A stretch of DNA of 64,000 bases from Ruegeria aquimaris. GTDB taxonomy: Bacteria > Pseudomonadota > Alphaproteobacteria > Rhodobacterales > Rhodobacteraceae. Positions 46,243-55,100 of the stretch are shown here, piece after piece. The first letter of the stretch is position 1. Each line of letters begins with the position of its first letter. The notes under the pieces were generated by a model that made no database searches, had not been told where the DNA came from, and was given only the letters and a program-made list of their open reading frames with translations. Position numbers and translations under genes: made by a program. The DNA is taken from positions 62,001-126,000 of the forward strand of contig NZ_JAOWLB010000006.1 in the NCBI RefSeq assembly GCF_025751555.1. The letters are read 5' to 3'.

Positions 46243-46262
46243 GGAACCGCCGTTTTCTTTTG
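46175..46262 (+). ncRNA. CcsR-like RNA module 3
   Basis: Hairpin 5 has a 9-bp stem with G-U pairs (46176-46184 with 46201-46209) and hairpin 6 a 13-bp stem (46217-46229 with 46242-46254). Motif copies start at 46188 and 46230. A spacer hairpin CCGGG-(7 nt)-CCCGG (46151-46167) precedes it. The last hairpin runs into TTTTCTTTT and ends the whole unit. Confidence 0.85.
46217..46262 (+). terminator. Intrinsic terminator of the DUF1127-CcsR unit
   Basis: A perfect 13-bp stem AACGGCGGTTCCC / GGGAACCGCCGTT, 12-nt loop, and a T-rich tail (46253-46261). It doubles as the second hairpin of module 3. Confidence 0.85.
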
Positions 46263-46311
46263 TTCGCGGAAAACCTAGACTGAAGTCACAATTTCCATGG
46301 GGGGATGCCGA

Positions 46312-46602
46312 ATGCCTGCCTACTTCATTGCGCAAATAGAAATCCGAGATCCCACAGGATATCAGGAGTATCTCGCAGGCTTCATGCCGATTTTCGAACG
46401 CCACAATGGCCGCCTGCTTACGGTTTCGTCAAAACCGGTGGAATGCGTCGAGGGAACTTGGCCTGAAGGCGGTGTGGTGATTTTGGCGTTTCCAGACATG
46501 GAAACGGCCCGGGCCTGGAAGAATGACCCGGACTACCGGGAACTGGCGAAAATCCGACAGCGCACGGCGAAGACGAACATGGTTCTTGTCGAAGGTCTCT
46601 AG
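46312..46602 (+). CDS. DUF1330 domain protein
   Basis: 96 residues from the ATG at 46312. A dimeric alpha-beta-barrel fold with MPAYFIAQIEIRDPTGYQEYLAGFMPIFERHNGRLL and the late PDMETARAWKNDPDYRELAKIRQ helix. Function of the family is unknown. Its stop codon overlaps that of the helicase gene on the other strand (CTAG at 46599-46602). Confidence 0.85.
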   Translation: MPAYFIAQIEIRDPTGYQEYLAGFMPIFERHNGRLLTVSSKPVECVEGTWPEGGVVILAFPDMETARAWKNDPDYRELAKIRQRTAKTNMVLVEGL

Positions 46603-48995
46603 AACGGCACGTCGTCCTTTGCAGAGAGGAAACGGGCCACGACCTTTTTGAGACCGGCCTTGTCGAAATCGACTTCGACCTTGTCGCCTTCGATGCCGAT
46701 CACCTGTCCATAGCCGAACTTCTGGTGAAAGACGCGCTCGCCCAAAGTGAAGCTTGCCACCGCGTTGAGGTCGATCACCGTGCTGCGGCTTTCGCGCGGT
46801 TGTGAAAGCCCATGTTGCCCCTGCCGCGCCTGCAATCGTTTCCAGCCGGGAGAGTTATAGCCATCCGCCGCCGCCGCGCGGCTTTCGATGCCGGGGGTGG
46901 ACAGGCCACCGCCATAGAGGCCCGGAGGCGTCAGCACCTCGACATGATCCTCGGGCAATTCGTCGATGAACCGCGAGGGCAGCGCGTTCTGCCACTGGCC
47001 GAACACCCGCCGGTTGGCGGCAAATGAGATCGTACAGACCTCTTCGGCGCGGGTGATGCCGACATAAGCGAGCCGCCGCTCCTCTTCGAGCCCCTTGAGG
47101 CCGCTTTCATCCATCGAGCGTTGCGAGGGGAACAGCCCGTCCTCCCATCCCGGCAGGAAGACGGCGGGAAACTCCAGCCCCTTGGCCGCGTGCAGGGTCA
47201 TGATCGAGACCTTGGCACCATCACTGTCCTGCTCGTTGTCCATGACAAGGCTGACATGTTCCAGAAACCCTTGCAGGTTTTCGAAATTGTCCAGTTGGTT
47301 GACCAGTTCCTTGAGGTTTTCCAGCCGCCCCGGCGCCTCGGGCGTCTTGTCGTTCTGCCACATGGCGGTATAGCCGGATTCGTCCAGGATGATCTGCGCC
47401 AGTTCGATATGAGAGACTTCGGGCGCAGCGAATTGCATCGGGGCGGCGCCATCGTCGATCACCGTATCGTCGTCAAATTCGATCCGGGGTCCGCGCGTCA
47501 GTGCGGCCCAGCGGGCCAGCCCGTCGATCAGTTCTTGTAGCGCCTTGCCGCCCTTGCCCTTGATCTGGCCATTTTCCACCGCGATCCGCGCGCCTTCGAC
47601 CAACGACACCCCGTTTTCACGCGCAACCGCGCGAATGGCCTGCTGCGCCTTGTCGCCAAGGCCGCGCTTTGGCGTGTTCACGATCCGCTCAAAGGCCAGA
47701 TCATCCTCGGGGCTGGTGACCAGCCGGAAATAGGCCATGGCATCGCGGATCTCCATCCGCTCGTAGAAACGAGGGCCGCCGATCACCCTGTAAGGCAGGC
47801 CGATGGTCAGAAAGCGGTCCTCGAACGCGCGCATCTGATGCGCCGCGCGCACCAGGATCGCCATCTCGTCCAGCGAGACAGGCCGCACGCCCCGTGTGCC
47901 GCCCTGCATCGCCTCGATCTCTTCGCCGATCCAGCGGGCCTCTTCCTCGCCGTCCCAGTGACCGATCAGGCGGACCTTTTCACCCTCTTGCGCATCGGTC
48001 CACAGCTCCTTGCCCAATCGTCCCTCGTTGCCGCGAATGACATTCGAGGCGGCAGCCAGAATATGCGGGGTCGAGCGATAGTTCTGTTCCAGCCGCACCA
48101 CATGTGCGCCCGGAAAATCCTTTTCGAACCGCAGGATATTGCCCACTTCGGCGCCCCGCCAGCCATAGATCGACTGGTCATCATCGCCCACGCAGCAGAT
48201 GTTGCGATGCCCGCCCGCCAGCAGCCGCAGCCACAGATACTGGGCGATATTGGTATCCTGGTACTCGTCCACCAGCACATAGCGGAACCAGCGCTGATAT
48301 TGTTCCAGCACATCCGCATGAGTCTGAAAAATGGTGACCATATGCAAAAGCAGGTCGCCGAAATCGACCGCGTTCAGCTCGCGCAGGCGGGTCTGGTACT
48401 GGGCGTACAGTTCGGGCCCGCGATGGTTATAGGCGCCAGCCTCGGCGGAGGGCAGCTTGTCGGGCGTTAGCGCCTTGTTCTTCCAGCCGTCGATGATGTT
48501 CGCCAACAACCGCGCGGGCCAGCGCTTGTCGTCGATATCGGCGGCCTGAACCAGCTGCTTGAGCAGGCGCAATTGGTCGTCGGTGTCGAGAATGGTGAAG
48601 TTCGATTTCAGATCCACCAGTTCCGCATGCCGGCGCAGCAGCTTGACACAGATCGAGTGGAAGGTGCCCAGCCAGGGCATGCCCTCGGCCGGTTGGCCCA
48701 GCATGCGACCGACGCGGGTCTTCATCTCGCGCGCGGCCTTGTTGGTAAAGGTCACGGCCAGGATCTCGTTGGGCCGGGCGCGGCCGGTCATCAGCAGATG
48801 CACGATGCGCGCGGTCAGCGCCTTGGTCTTGCCGGTGCCGGCCCCCGCGAGCATCAGGACAGGACCATCCAGCCGCTCCACCGCCTCGCGCTGAGCCGGG
48901 TTCAGATCGTCCAGATAGGGGGTCGGCCGCGCCGCCATGGCCCGGGCCGACAATGATGCGCCTTCAAAGGCGTTCATTTCGTCGTAACTGCTCAT
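46599..48995 (-). CDS. uvrD: ATP-dependent DNA helicase UvrD/PcrA
   Basis: 798 residues, superfamily 1A. Q-motif LNPAQREAV, Walker A LAGAGTGKTKAL, motif II VDEYQDTN, motif III GDDDQSIYGWRGA, motif IV VRLEQNYRSTPHIL, motif V MTLHAAKGLEFPAVFLPGWEDGLFPSQR and motif VI EEERRLAYVGITRA. It unwinds DNA in nucleotide-excision and mismatch repair. The C-terminus (FTLGERVFHQKFGYGQVIGIEGDKVEVDF) is the tudor-like RNA-polymerase-binding domain of this family. Confidence 0.97.
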   Translation of the reverse strand: MSSYDEMNAFEGASLSARAMAARPTPYLDDLNPAQREAVERLDGPVLMLAGAGTGKTKALTARIVHLLMTGRARPNEILAVTFTNKAAREMKTRVGRMLGQPAEGMPWLGTFHSICVKLLRRHAELVDLKSNFTILDTDDQLRLLKQLVQAADIDDKRWPARLLANIIDGWKNKALTPDKLPSAEAGAYNHRGPELYAQYQTRLRELNAVDFGDLLLHMVTIFQTHADVLEQYQRWFRYVLVDEYQDTNIAQYLWLRLLAGGHRNICCVGDDDQSIYGWRGAEVGNILRFEKDFPGAHVVRLEQNYRSTPHILAAASNVIRGNEGRLGKELWTDAQEGEKVRLIGHWDGEEEARWIGEEIEAMQGGTRGVRPVSLDEMAILVRAAHQMRAFEDRFLTIGLPYRVIGGPRFYERMEIRDAMAYFRLVTSPEDDLAFERIVNTPKRGLGDKAQQAIRAVARENGVSLVEGARIAVENGQIKGKGGKALQELIDGLARWAALTRGPRIEFDDDTVIDDGAAPMQFAAPEVSHIELAQIILDESGYTAMWQNDKTPEAPGRLENLKELVNQLDNFENLQGFLEHVSLVMDNEQDSDGAKVSIMTLHAAKGLEFPAVFLPGWEDGLFPSQRSMDESGLKGLEEERRLAYVGITRAEEVCTISFAANRRVFGQWQNALPSRFIDELPEDHVEVLTPPGLYGGGLSTPGIESRAAAADGYNSPGWKRLQARQGQHGLSQPRESRSTVIDLNAVASFTLGERVFHQKFGYGQVIGIEGDKVEVDFDKAGLKKVVARFLSAKDDVPF

Positions 48996-49157
48996 GGCAC
49001 CAAACTACGTCGGGCCCGGGCGAAATAAAAGGGGATGTTCACGACCTGTTCGCAAATTCCTGAAATTTCCCGCGAACACAGCACATTCGCTGCGTTGCAG
49101 AATTATTTTGTCAAGGATGCCCGGCAGGACTGGACAATTACGCAACGTCACAACTTA

Positions 49158-50321
49158 ATGCGCCGCATGGATCTGCACAGCACTTATCCCGGCATCATGG
49201 ATCTGAAGTGGCGCGCAAAGCGGCGCCTGCCCAAATTCGTTTGGGAATACCTGGATAGCGGTACCGGCGTCGAGGCCACGAAGGCCCGCAATCGCGCGGC
49301 GCTGGATCAGGTCGGGTTCCGGCCATCAATCCTGCACGGTCCGCTTGAATACGATCTGGCAACCGAATTCCTGGGAACGCGATACGACCTTCCATTCGGG
49401 GTTGCTCCCGTCGGCATGTCCGGGCTGATCTGGCCGGACGCCGAGGGACACCTGGCCCGCTCGGCTGCGGCAGCCAATATTCCCTATTGCCTGTCCACGG
49501 TCGCCAGCCAAAGCCCCGAGGATCTGGCCCCGCATATCGGACCGCAAGCCTGGTTCCAGCTATACCCGCCAAAAGATGAAGCTATTCGCAAGGACCTGCT
49601 GGATCGCGCGCGCGATGCAGGTTTCAAGACTTTGGTTCTGACCGTCGACGTTCCGGTCGCCTCGCGGCGCGAGCGGCAGATCCGGTCCGGTCTGACGCAG
49701 CCCCCGAAACTGACACCTCGCCTGCTGGCGCAGGTGGCGATGCGTCCCGCCTGGGCCCTGGGCATGGCGAAGGCTGGAATGCCGCATATGCGGACCCTCG
49801 ACAAATATACCCACGGGATAGCCAACCTGCCGCCCACCGCCCATATCGGCTACATCCTGCGGACATCGCCGACGGCGGACTACGTGAAATGGCTGCGCGA
49901 TCATTGGCAGGGTCCGTTCATCGTCAAGGGTGTGTCGCGGGCAGAAGACGCCGACAGGCTGGAGCAGTTGGGTGTCGATGCCATCTGGGTGTCGAATCAC
50001 GCCGGTCGACAGTTTGACGGCGCACCGGCGGCGGTCGAAACCCTGCCCGAGATTCGCGACGCGACGCGCCTGCCGCTGGTTTTCGACAGCGGCGTCGAAG
50101 GCGGTCTCGATATCCTGCGGGCCCTGGCGCTTGGCGCCGATTTCGTCATGTTGGGGCGCGCCTTCCACTTTGGACTTGCCGCGTTGGGTGACGCCGGTCC
50201 GGACCACGTGATCGACATCCTGCGCAAGGACATGGAGGCGAACATGGGGCAACTGGGCGCTTCGACCCTTCACGAACTCCCTCCGGCTCGGCGGCTCATT
50301 CCAGCCATCGCCGGAACATGA
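49158..50321 (+). CDS. FMN-dependent alpha-hydroxy-acid dehydrogenase (L-lactate dehydrogenase-like)
   Basis: 387 residues from the ATG at 49158; the ATG at 49167 (MDLHSTYPGI) is equally plausible and no clear ribosome site decides. TIM-barrel flavoprotein: FVWEYLDSGTG, FGVAPVGMSGLIWPDAEG, WFQLYPPKD, FIVKGVSRAEDA, the catalytic SNHAGRQFDG and VFDSGVEGGLDILRALALGADFVMLGR. It oxidises L-lactate or a related 2-hydroxy acid. Next gene is pyruvate carboxylase, which would use the pyruvate formed; a functional link is plausible. Confidence 0.88.
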   Translation: MRRMDLHSTYPGIMDLKWRAKRRLPKFVWEYLDSGTGVEATKARNRAALDQVGFRPSILHGPLEYDLATEFLGTRYDLPFGVAPVGMSGLIWPDAEGHLARSAAAANIPYCLSTVASQSPEDLAPHIGPQAWFQLYPPKDEAIRKDLLDRARDAGFKTLVLTVDVPVASRRERQIRSGLTQPPKLTPRLLAQVAMRPAWALGMAKAGMPHMRTLDKYTHGIANLPPTAHIGYILRTSPTADYVKWLRDHWQGPFIVKGVSRAEDADRLEQLGVDAIWVSNHAGRQFDGAPAAVETLPEIRDATRLPLVFDSGVEGGLDILRALALGADFVMLGRAFHFGLAALGDAGPDHVIDILRKDMEANMGQLGASTLHELPPARRLIPAIAGT

Positions 50322-50450
50322 AAGCCTGCCAGCTTCAAAAAGAGGCGGATGCGAGCGATAACATGCCGGTTCTACCCAGAACTACCAATTTGCATACCGC
50401 TATTGTCCGCCTAAAACCCACGGCCAATTGACCAGACACCGGGACCCGCC
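50322..50450. promoter_or_regulatory. Region upstream of pyruvate carboxylase
   Basis: 129 bp without a gene; it probably holds the pyc promoter. No clear operator symmetry was seen. Confidence 0.3.
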
Positions 50451-53400
50451 ATGACTGAATTCAAGAAGATCCTCATCGCAAACCGAGGCGAAATCGCCAT
50501 CCGGGTGATGCGAGCCGCCAACGAGATGGGCAAGAAGACGGTCGCCGTCTATGCCGAAGAGGACAAGCTGGGCCTGCACCGGTTCAAGGCCGACGAGGCC
50601 TATCGCATCGGCGAGGGGATGGGTCCTGTGCAGGCCTATCTGTCAATCCCCGAGATCATCCGGGTGGCCAAGGAAAGCGGCGCTGACGCGATCCATCCGG
50701 GCTATGGTCTGCTGAGCGAGAACCCCGATTTCGTCGATGCCTGCGTCAAGAACGGCATCACCTTCATCGGGCCGCGCGCCGAAACCATGCGGTCGCTGGG
50801 GGACAAGGCCAGCGCCCGCAAGGTGGCCATTGCCGCCGGTGTCCCCGTCATCCCCGCGACCGAGGTTCTGGGTGACGACATGGATGCGATCCGCACCGAG
50901 GCCGCCGAGATCGGCTATCCGCTGATGCTCAAGGCCTCATGGGGCGGCGGCGGGCGCGGCATGCGCCCGATCCAGAGCGAAAAGGAACTGGCCGAAAAGG
51001 TCATGGAGGGCCGCCGCGAGGCCGAGGCCGCATTCGGCAACGGCGAGGGCTATCTGGAAAAGATGATCATCCGCGCCCGCCATGTCGAGGTGCAGATCCT
51101 GGGCGACAAGCATGGCGAGATCTACCACCTGTGGGAACGCGACTGCTCGGTCCAGCGCCGCAACCAGAAGGTCGTCGAACGTGCCCCCGCCCCCTATTTG
51201 AGCCAGGCCCAGCGCGAAGAGCTCTGCGAGCTTGGCCGCCGCATCTGTGCCCATGTGAACTATGAATGCGCTGGTACCGTCGAATTCCTGATGGATATGG
51301 ACAGCGGCAATTTCTACTTCATTGAGGTGAACCCCCGCGTGCAGGTCGAACACACGGTAACCGAAGAGGTGACCGGCATCGACATCGTGCAGGCCCAGAT
51401 CCTGATTGCCGAAGGCAAGACCCTGGCCGAGGCCACCGGCAAGGCCAGCCAGGACGAGATCGCGCTGAACGGCCACGCGTTGCAGACCCGGATCACCACC
51501 GAGGATCCGCTCAATAACTTCATCCCCGATTACGGCCGCATCACCGCCTATCGCTCGGCCACCGGCATGGGCATCCGCCTCGATGGTGGTACGGCTTACG
51601 CGGGCGGCGTGATCACGCGCTATTACGACTCGCTCTTGACCAAGGTCACCGCCTGGGCGCCGACCCCGGAAAAGGCCATCGCCCGGATGGACCGTGCCCT
51701 GCGCGAGTTCCGCATCCGCGGGGTCAGCACCAATATCGCCTTTGTCGAGAACCTGCTGAAACACCCGACCTTCTTGTCGAACGAATACACCACCAAGTTC
51801 ATCGACACGACGCCGGACCTGTTCCAGTTCAAGAAGCGCCGCGACCGGGGCACCAAGGTGCTGACCTATATCGCCGACATCACGGTGAACGGACATCCCG
51901 AGACCCGTGACCGCCCGATGCCCGCCGCCGAGGCGCGCGCGCCCAAACCGCCCGCAAGGCGGGGAGAGCCGCGCATGGGTACCCGCAACCTGCTGGAGCA
52001 AAAGGGCCCGCAGGCGGTGGCCGACTGGATGAAGGCGCAACGCCAGCTGCTGATCACCGACACCACCATGCGCGACGGGCACCAGTCGCTGCTGGCGACC
52101 CGGATGCGCTCGATCGACATGATCCGGGTAGCGCCCGCCTATGCCGCCAACCTGCCGCAGCTGTTCAGCGTCGAATGCTGGGGCGGCGCAACCTTTGACG
52201 TGGCCTACCGCTTCCTTCAGGAATGCCCCTGGCAGCGCCTGCGCGACCTGCGCGAGGCGATGCCCAACCTGATGACCCAGATGCTGCTGCGCGGCGCCAA
52301 CGGGGTGGGCTATACCAACTATCCCGACAACGTGGTGCGCGAATTCGTGCGCCAGGCGGCGACCGGCATCGACGTGTTCCGCGTGTTCGACAGCCTGAAC
52401 TGGGTCGAAAACATGCGCGTCGCCATGGATGCGGTGGTCGAGCAGAACAAGATCTGCGAAGGCACGATCTGTTACACCGGCGATATCCTGAACCCCGAGC
52501 GCGCCAAGTATGACCTCAAATACTATGTGGCGATGGGCAAGCAGTTGCGCGACGCGGGCGCCCATGTGCTGGGGCTCAAGGACATGGCGGGCCTGTTGAA
52601 ACCCGCCGCCGCCAAGGTGCTGATTCGCGCGCTCAAGGAAGAGGTGGGCCTGCCCATCCATTTCCACACGCATGACACCGCCGGTATCGCTTGCGCCACC
52701 ATCCTTGCCGCCTCGGAGGCCGGGGTGGACGCGGTCGATTGCGCGATGGACAGTTTCTCGGGCAATACCAGCCAGGCGACGCTGGGCACCGTGGTCGAGG
52801 CGCTGCGCCATACCGACCGGGACACCGGGCTGGACGTCAAGGCGATCCGCGAGATCAGCGACTATTTCGAGGCGGTGCGCGGGCAATACGCGGCCTTTGA
52901 AAGCGGGCTTCAGGCGCCTGCGTCCGAGGTCTATCTGCACGAGATGCCCGGCGGCCAGTTCACCAACCTCAAGGCGCAGGCGCGCTCGATGGGGCTGGAA
53001 GAGCGGTGGCACGAGGTGGCGCAGATGTATGCCGACGTGAACCAGATGTTCGGCGATATCGTCAAGGTGACCCCCAGTTCCAAGGTGGTGGGCGACATGG
53101 CCCTGATGATGGTCAGCCAGGGTTTGACCCGCGCCCAGGTCGAGGACCCCAAGACCGACGTCGCCTTCCCGGATTCGGTCGTGGACATGATGCGGGGCAA
53201 TTTGGGCCAGCCGCCGGGCGGTTTCCCCACCGCGATCCTGACCAAGGTGCTCAAGGGCGAGGCACCCAATACCGAACGCCCCGGCGCCCATCTGCCGCCC
53301 GTCGATCTGGAAGCGGTCCGCGCCCAGGTGTCCAAGGAGCTGGAGGGCAAGGAGGTCGATGACGAGGACCTGAACGGATACCTCATGTATCCCAAGGTGT

Positions 53401-53888
53401 TCATGGACTACATGGGCCGCCACCGCCAATACGGCCCCGTCCGCACCCTGCCCACGCGCACCTTCTTTTATGGGATGGAGCCGGGCGAAGAGATCGCCGC
53501 CGAGATCGACCCCGGCAAGACGCTGGAAATCCGCTGCCAGGCCATCGGCGAGACCGACGAGAATGGTGAGGTCAAGGTGTTCTTCGAACTCAACGGCCAG
53601 CCCCGCGTGATCCGGGTGCCCAACCGTCTGGTGAAATCCACCACAATGCAGCGGCCCAAGGCCGAGCCGGGCAATGCCAACCACCTGGGTGCGCCGATGC
53701 CCGGCGTGGTGGCCACGGTCGCGGTGCAGGCCGGACAAAAGGTCAAGGCCGGTGATCTGCTGCTGACCATCGAGGCGATGAAGATGGAAACCGGCATCCA
53801 TGCCGAGCGCGACGCCACCGTCAAGGCGGTGCATGTCCAGCCCGGTGGCCAGATCGACGCCAAGGACCTTCTGGTCGAGCTGGAATAA
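50451..53888 (+). CDS. pyc: Pyruvate carboxylase
   Basis: 1145 residues, the normal single-chain length. Biotin carboxylase domain (about 1-450: KILIANRGEIAIRVMRA, HPGYGLLSENPDF, KASWGGGGRGM, ERDCSVQRRNQKVVERAPAP), carboxyltransferase domain (about 530-800: DTTMRDGHQSLLATRMR, ECWGGATFDVAYRFL, HFHTHDTAG), then a linker/PC tetramerisation region and a C-terminal biotinyl domain with EAMKMETG (biotin on Lys). It makes oxaloacetate from pyruvate, ATP and bicarbonate to refill the TCA cycle. A strong terminator follows. Confidence 0.98.
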   Translation: MTEFKKILIANRGEIAIRVMRAANEMGKKTVAVYAEEDKLGLHRFKADEAYRIGEGMGPVQAYLSIPEIIRVAKESGADAIHPGYGLLSENPDFVDACVKNGITFIGPRAETMRSLGDKASARKVAIAAGVPVIPATEVLGDDMDAIRTEAAEIGYPLMLKASWGGGGRGMRPIQSEKELAEKVMEGRREAEAAFGNGEGYLEKMIIRARHVEVQILGDKHGEIYHLWERDCSVQRRNQKVVERAPAPYLSQAQREELCELGRRICAHVNYECAGTVEFLMDMDSGNFYFIEVNPRVQVEHTVTEEVTGIDIVQAQILIAEGKTLAEATGKASQDEIALNGHALQTRITTEDPLNNFIPDYGRITAYRSATGMGIRLDGGTAYAGGVITRYYDSLLTKVTAWAPTPEKAIARMDRALREFRIRGVSTNIAFVENLLKHPTFLSNEYTTKFIDTTPDLFQFKKRRDRGTKVLTYIADITVNGHPETRDRPMPAAEARAPKPPARRGEPRMGTRNLLEQKGPQAVADWMKAQRQLLITDTTMRDGHQSLLATRMRSIDMIRVAPAYAANLPQLFSVECWGGATFDVAYRFLQECPWQRLRDLREAMPNLMTQMLLRGANGVGYTNYPDNVVREFVRQAATGIDVFRVFDSLNWVENMRVAMDAVVEQNKICEGTICYTGDILNPERAKYDLKYYVAMGKQLRDAGAHVLGLKDMAGLLKPAAAKVLIRALKEEVGLPIHFHTHDTAGIACATILAASEAGVDAVDCAMDSFSGNTSQATLGTVVEALRHTDRDTGLDVKAIREISDYFEAVRGQYAAFESGLQAPASEVYLHEMPGGQFTNLKAQARSMGLEERWHEVAQMYADVNQMFGDIVKVTPSSKVVGDMALMMVSQGLTRAQVEDPKTDVAFPDSVVDMMRGNLGQPPGGFPTAILTKVLKGEAPNTERPGAHLPPVDLEAVRAQVSKELEGKEVDDEDLNGYLMYPKVFMDYMGRHRQYGPVRTLPTRTFFYGMEPGEEIAAEIDPGKTLEIRCQAIGETDENGEVKVFFELNGQPRVIRVPNRLVKSTTMQRPKAEPGNANHLGAPMPGVVATVAVQAGQKVKAGDLLLTIEAMKMETGIHAERDATVKAVHVQPGGQIDAKDLLVELE

Positions 53889-53912
53889 GCAAACTTCCAC
53901 CATCGGAAACAG

Positions 53913-53942
53913 GCCGCGCCCCCGCCCGGGGCGCGGCTTTTT
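53913..53942 (+). terminator. Intrinsic terminator after pyc
   Basis: A perfect 10-bp stem GCCGCGCCCC / GGGGCGCGGC with a 5-nt loop followed by TTTTT, 24 bp after the pyc stop. Confidence 0.92.
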
Positions 53943-54062
53943 CGTGCCCGCCCCTGCCCGCGCCGCAGCCCGGAAAACGGGACAAAGAATTTTCCGCCCC
54001 GCCCGCATTTTCCCCTTGCAGGCCCCGGCAGTAGTTTATATCTCCCTCCTCACTCAAACGGG

Positions 54063-54137
54063 GCGGGCGTAGCTCAGGGGTAGAGCATTACCTTGCCAAG
54101 GTAAGGGTCGTGAGTTCGAATCTCATCGCCCGCTCCA
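54063..54137 (+). tRNA. tRNA-Gly(GCC), copy 1
   Basis: 75 nt with encoded CCA. Acceptor arms GCGGGCG (54063-54069) and CGCCCGC (54127-54133), discriminator T, D-arm GCTCAGGGGTAGAGC, anticodon arm ACCTTGCCAAGGT with GCC, and T-arm GTGAGTTCGAATCTCAT. Confidence 0.96.
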
Positions 54138-54170
54138 GATTGAGACCTCAGGCCGGATGGCCAAACGGAT

Positions 54171-54245
54171 GCGGGCGTAGCTCAGGGGTAGAGCATTACC
54201 TTGCCAAGGTAAGGGTCGTGAGTTCGAATCTCATCGCCCGCTCCA
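54171..54245 (+). tRNA. tRNA-Gly(GCC), copy 2
   Basis: Identical to copy 1 over all 75 nt, 33 bp downstream. It is preceded by CCAAACGGAT, nearly the same as the bases before copy 3. Confidence 0.96.
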
Positions 54246-54305
54246 GATTTCTTCGGAACAGTTCATTTTTTCTTTGGATTTGGAGCGATCCGTCCCGGAC
54301 GGAGA

Positions 54306-54794
54306 TCAGCCCATTTCTTCCTGACAGTCGATCGCCGCCTCAAGCGCGGCCATGCTGCCGGTCAGGTCGATCGACATAACCTCACCGTTTTCGTTGTACA
54401 GCGTCATCGTGTACTTGGCCGCGATGTCATACAGGAAATCGGGATTGTCGAAGAGAATGTCCGCACCTGGCACGCCTTCGAGATACATCCCACGGGCCTC
54501 GGCCTCATATTCCTCACCGTCGAGCGCAAACAAGACCGGATACCACTCGCCTTCGACGATATCTCCCCAGGCTTCGTTGAAAGCGGTCACGTATCCCGCC
54601 CCCTGCGCCCGGTCGAACCCGATACGTACGGTCGAGCCGTCGGTGAATGTGGACTGGATCAGGCACCCGTTTCCTAATGTCGGATCGATCAGCACGTCCC
54701 AATAATCCGACGAGCCCCAGTGTTCCAGCGACTGAGCCAAAACAGGACCATAGGCCACCGACCCGAGCGCCAGTGCAATTGCGGCAAACTTCAT
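54306..54794 (-). CDS. Secreted protein of unknown function
   Basis: 162 residues from the ATG at 54794 (GGGGGAGG just upstream). A signal peptide (MKFAAIALALGSVAYGPVLAQS) precedes an acidic mature domain with WGSSDYWDVLIDPTLGNGCLIQ, which opens like proteins that bind or sense small ligands, and a late cysteine (AAIDCQEEMG) that could bond to the early one. No family is recognised. It lies between tRNA copies 2 and 3 on the opposite strand. Confidence 0.65.
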   Translation of the reverse strand: MKFAAIALALGSVAYGPVLAQSLEHWGSSDYWDVLIDPTLGNGCLIQSTFTDGSTVRIGFDRAQGAGYVTAFNEAWGDIVEGEWYPVLFALDGEEYEAEARGMYLEGVPGADILFDNPDFLYDIAAKYTMTLYNENGEVMSIDLTGSMAALEAAIDCQEEMG

Positions 54795-54958
54795 GATTTG
54801 GACCTCCCCCTTTGTCCCCTCCAGCATGGTCCGCGTTGTGGTACTGCATCAATGTATTTCAACAACATGATCGGAAAAGAGGGCCAGTGGCGCTGCGGTT
54901 CAATGCATGTTTTCCCTTGCAGGGCGAAGAAGGCCCGACTATTGACCGCAAAACGGAT

Positions 54959-55033
54959 GCGGGCGTAGCTCAGGGGTAGAGCATTACCTTGCCAAGGTAA
55001 GGGTCGTGAGTTCGAATCTCATCGCCCGCTCCA
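54959..55033 (+). tRNA. tRNA-Gly(GCC), copy 3
   Basis: Identical to copies 1 and 2 over 75 nt including CCA, 713 bp beyond copy 2. Preceded by GCAAAACGGAT, matching the flank of copy 2 except for one added base, so the flank was probably copied too. Confidence 0.96.
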
Positions 55034-55044
55034 GACACTCGATC

Positions 55045-55067
55045 AGGCCGCCCTGTGGGCGGCCTTT
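55045..55067 (+). terminator. Intrinsic terminator after tRNA-Gly copy 3
   Basis: A perfect 9-bp stem AGGCCGCCC / GGGCGGCCT with a TGT loop and a short TTT tail, 11 bp after the tRNA. Confidence 0.75.
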
Positions 55068-55100
55068 CGCATTCCGCTCATCTTTCACCACCCCCTCTTT

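Noticed and set aside
50937-54008. 1023-codon minus-strand open frame opposite pyruvate carboxylase
   Set aside because: It mirrors high-GC codon bias of the real gene, is rich in His/Gly/Ala and has no domain marks.
54063-55033. Prophage or integrative element at the tRNA-Gly cluster
   Set aside because: No integrase, no phage genes and no partial tRNA copy marking an attachment site.
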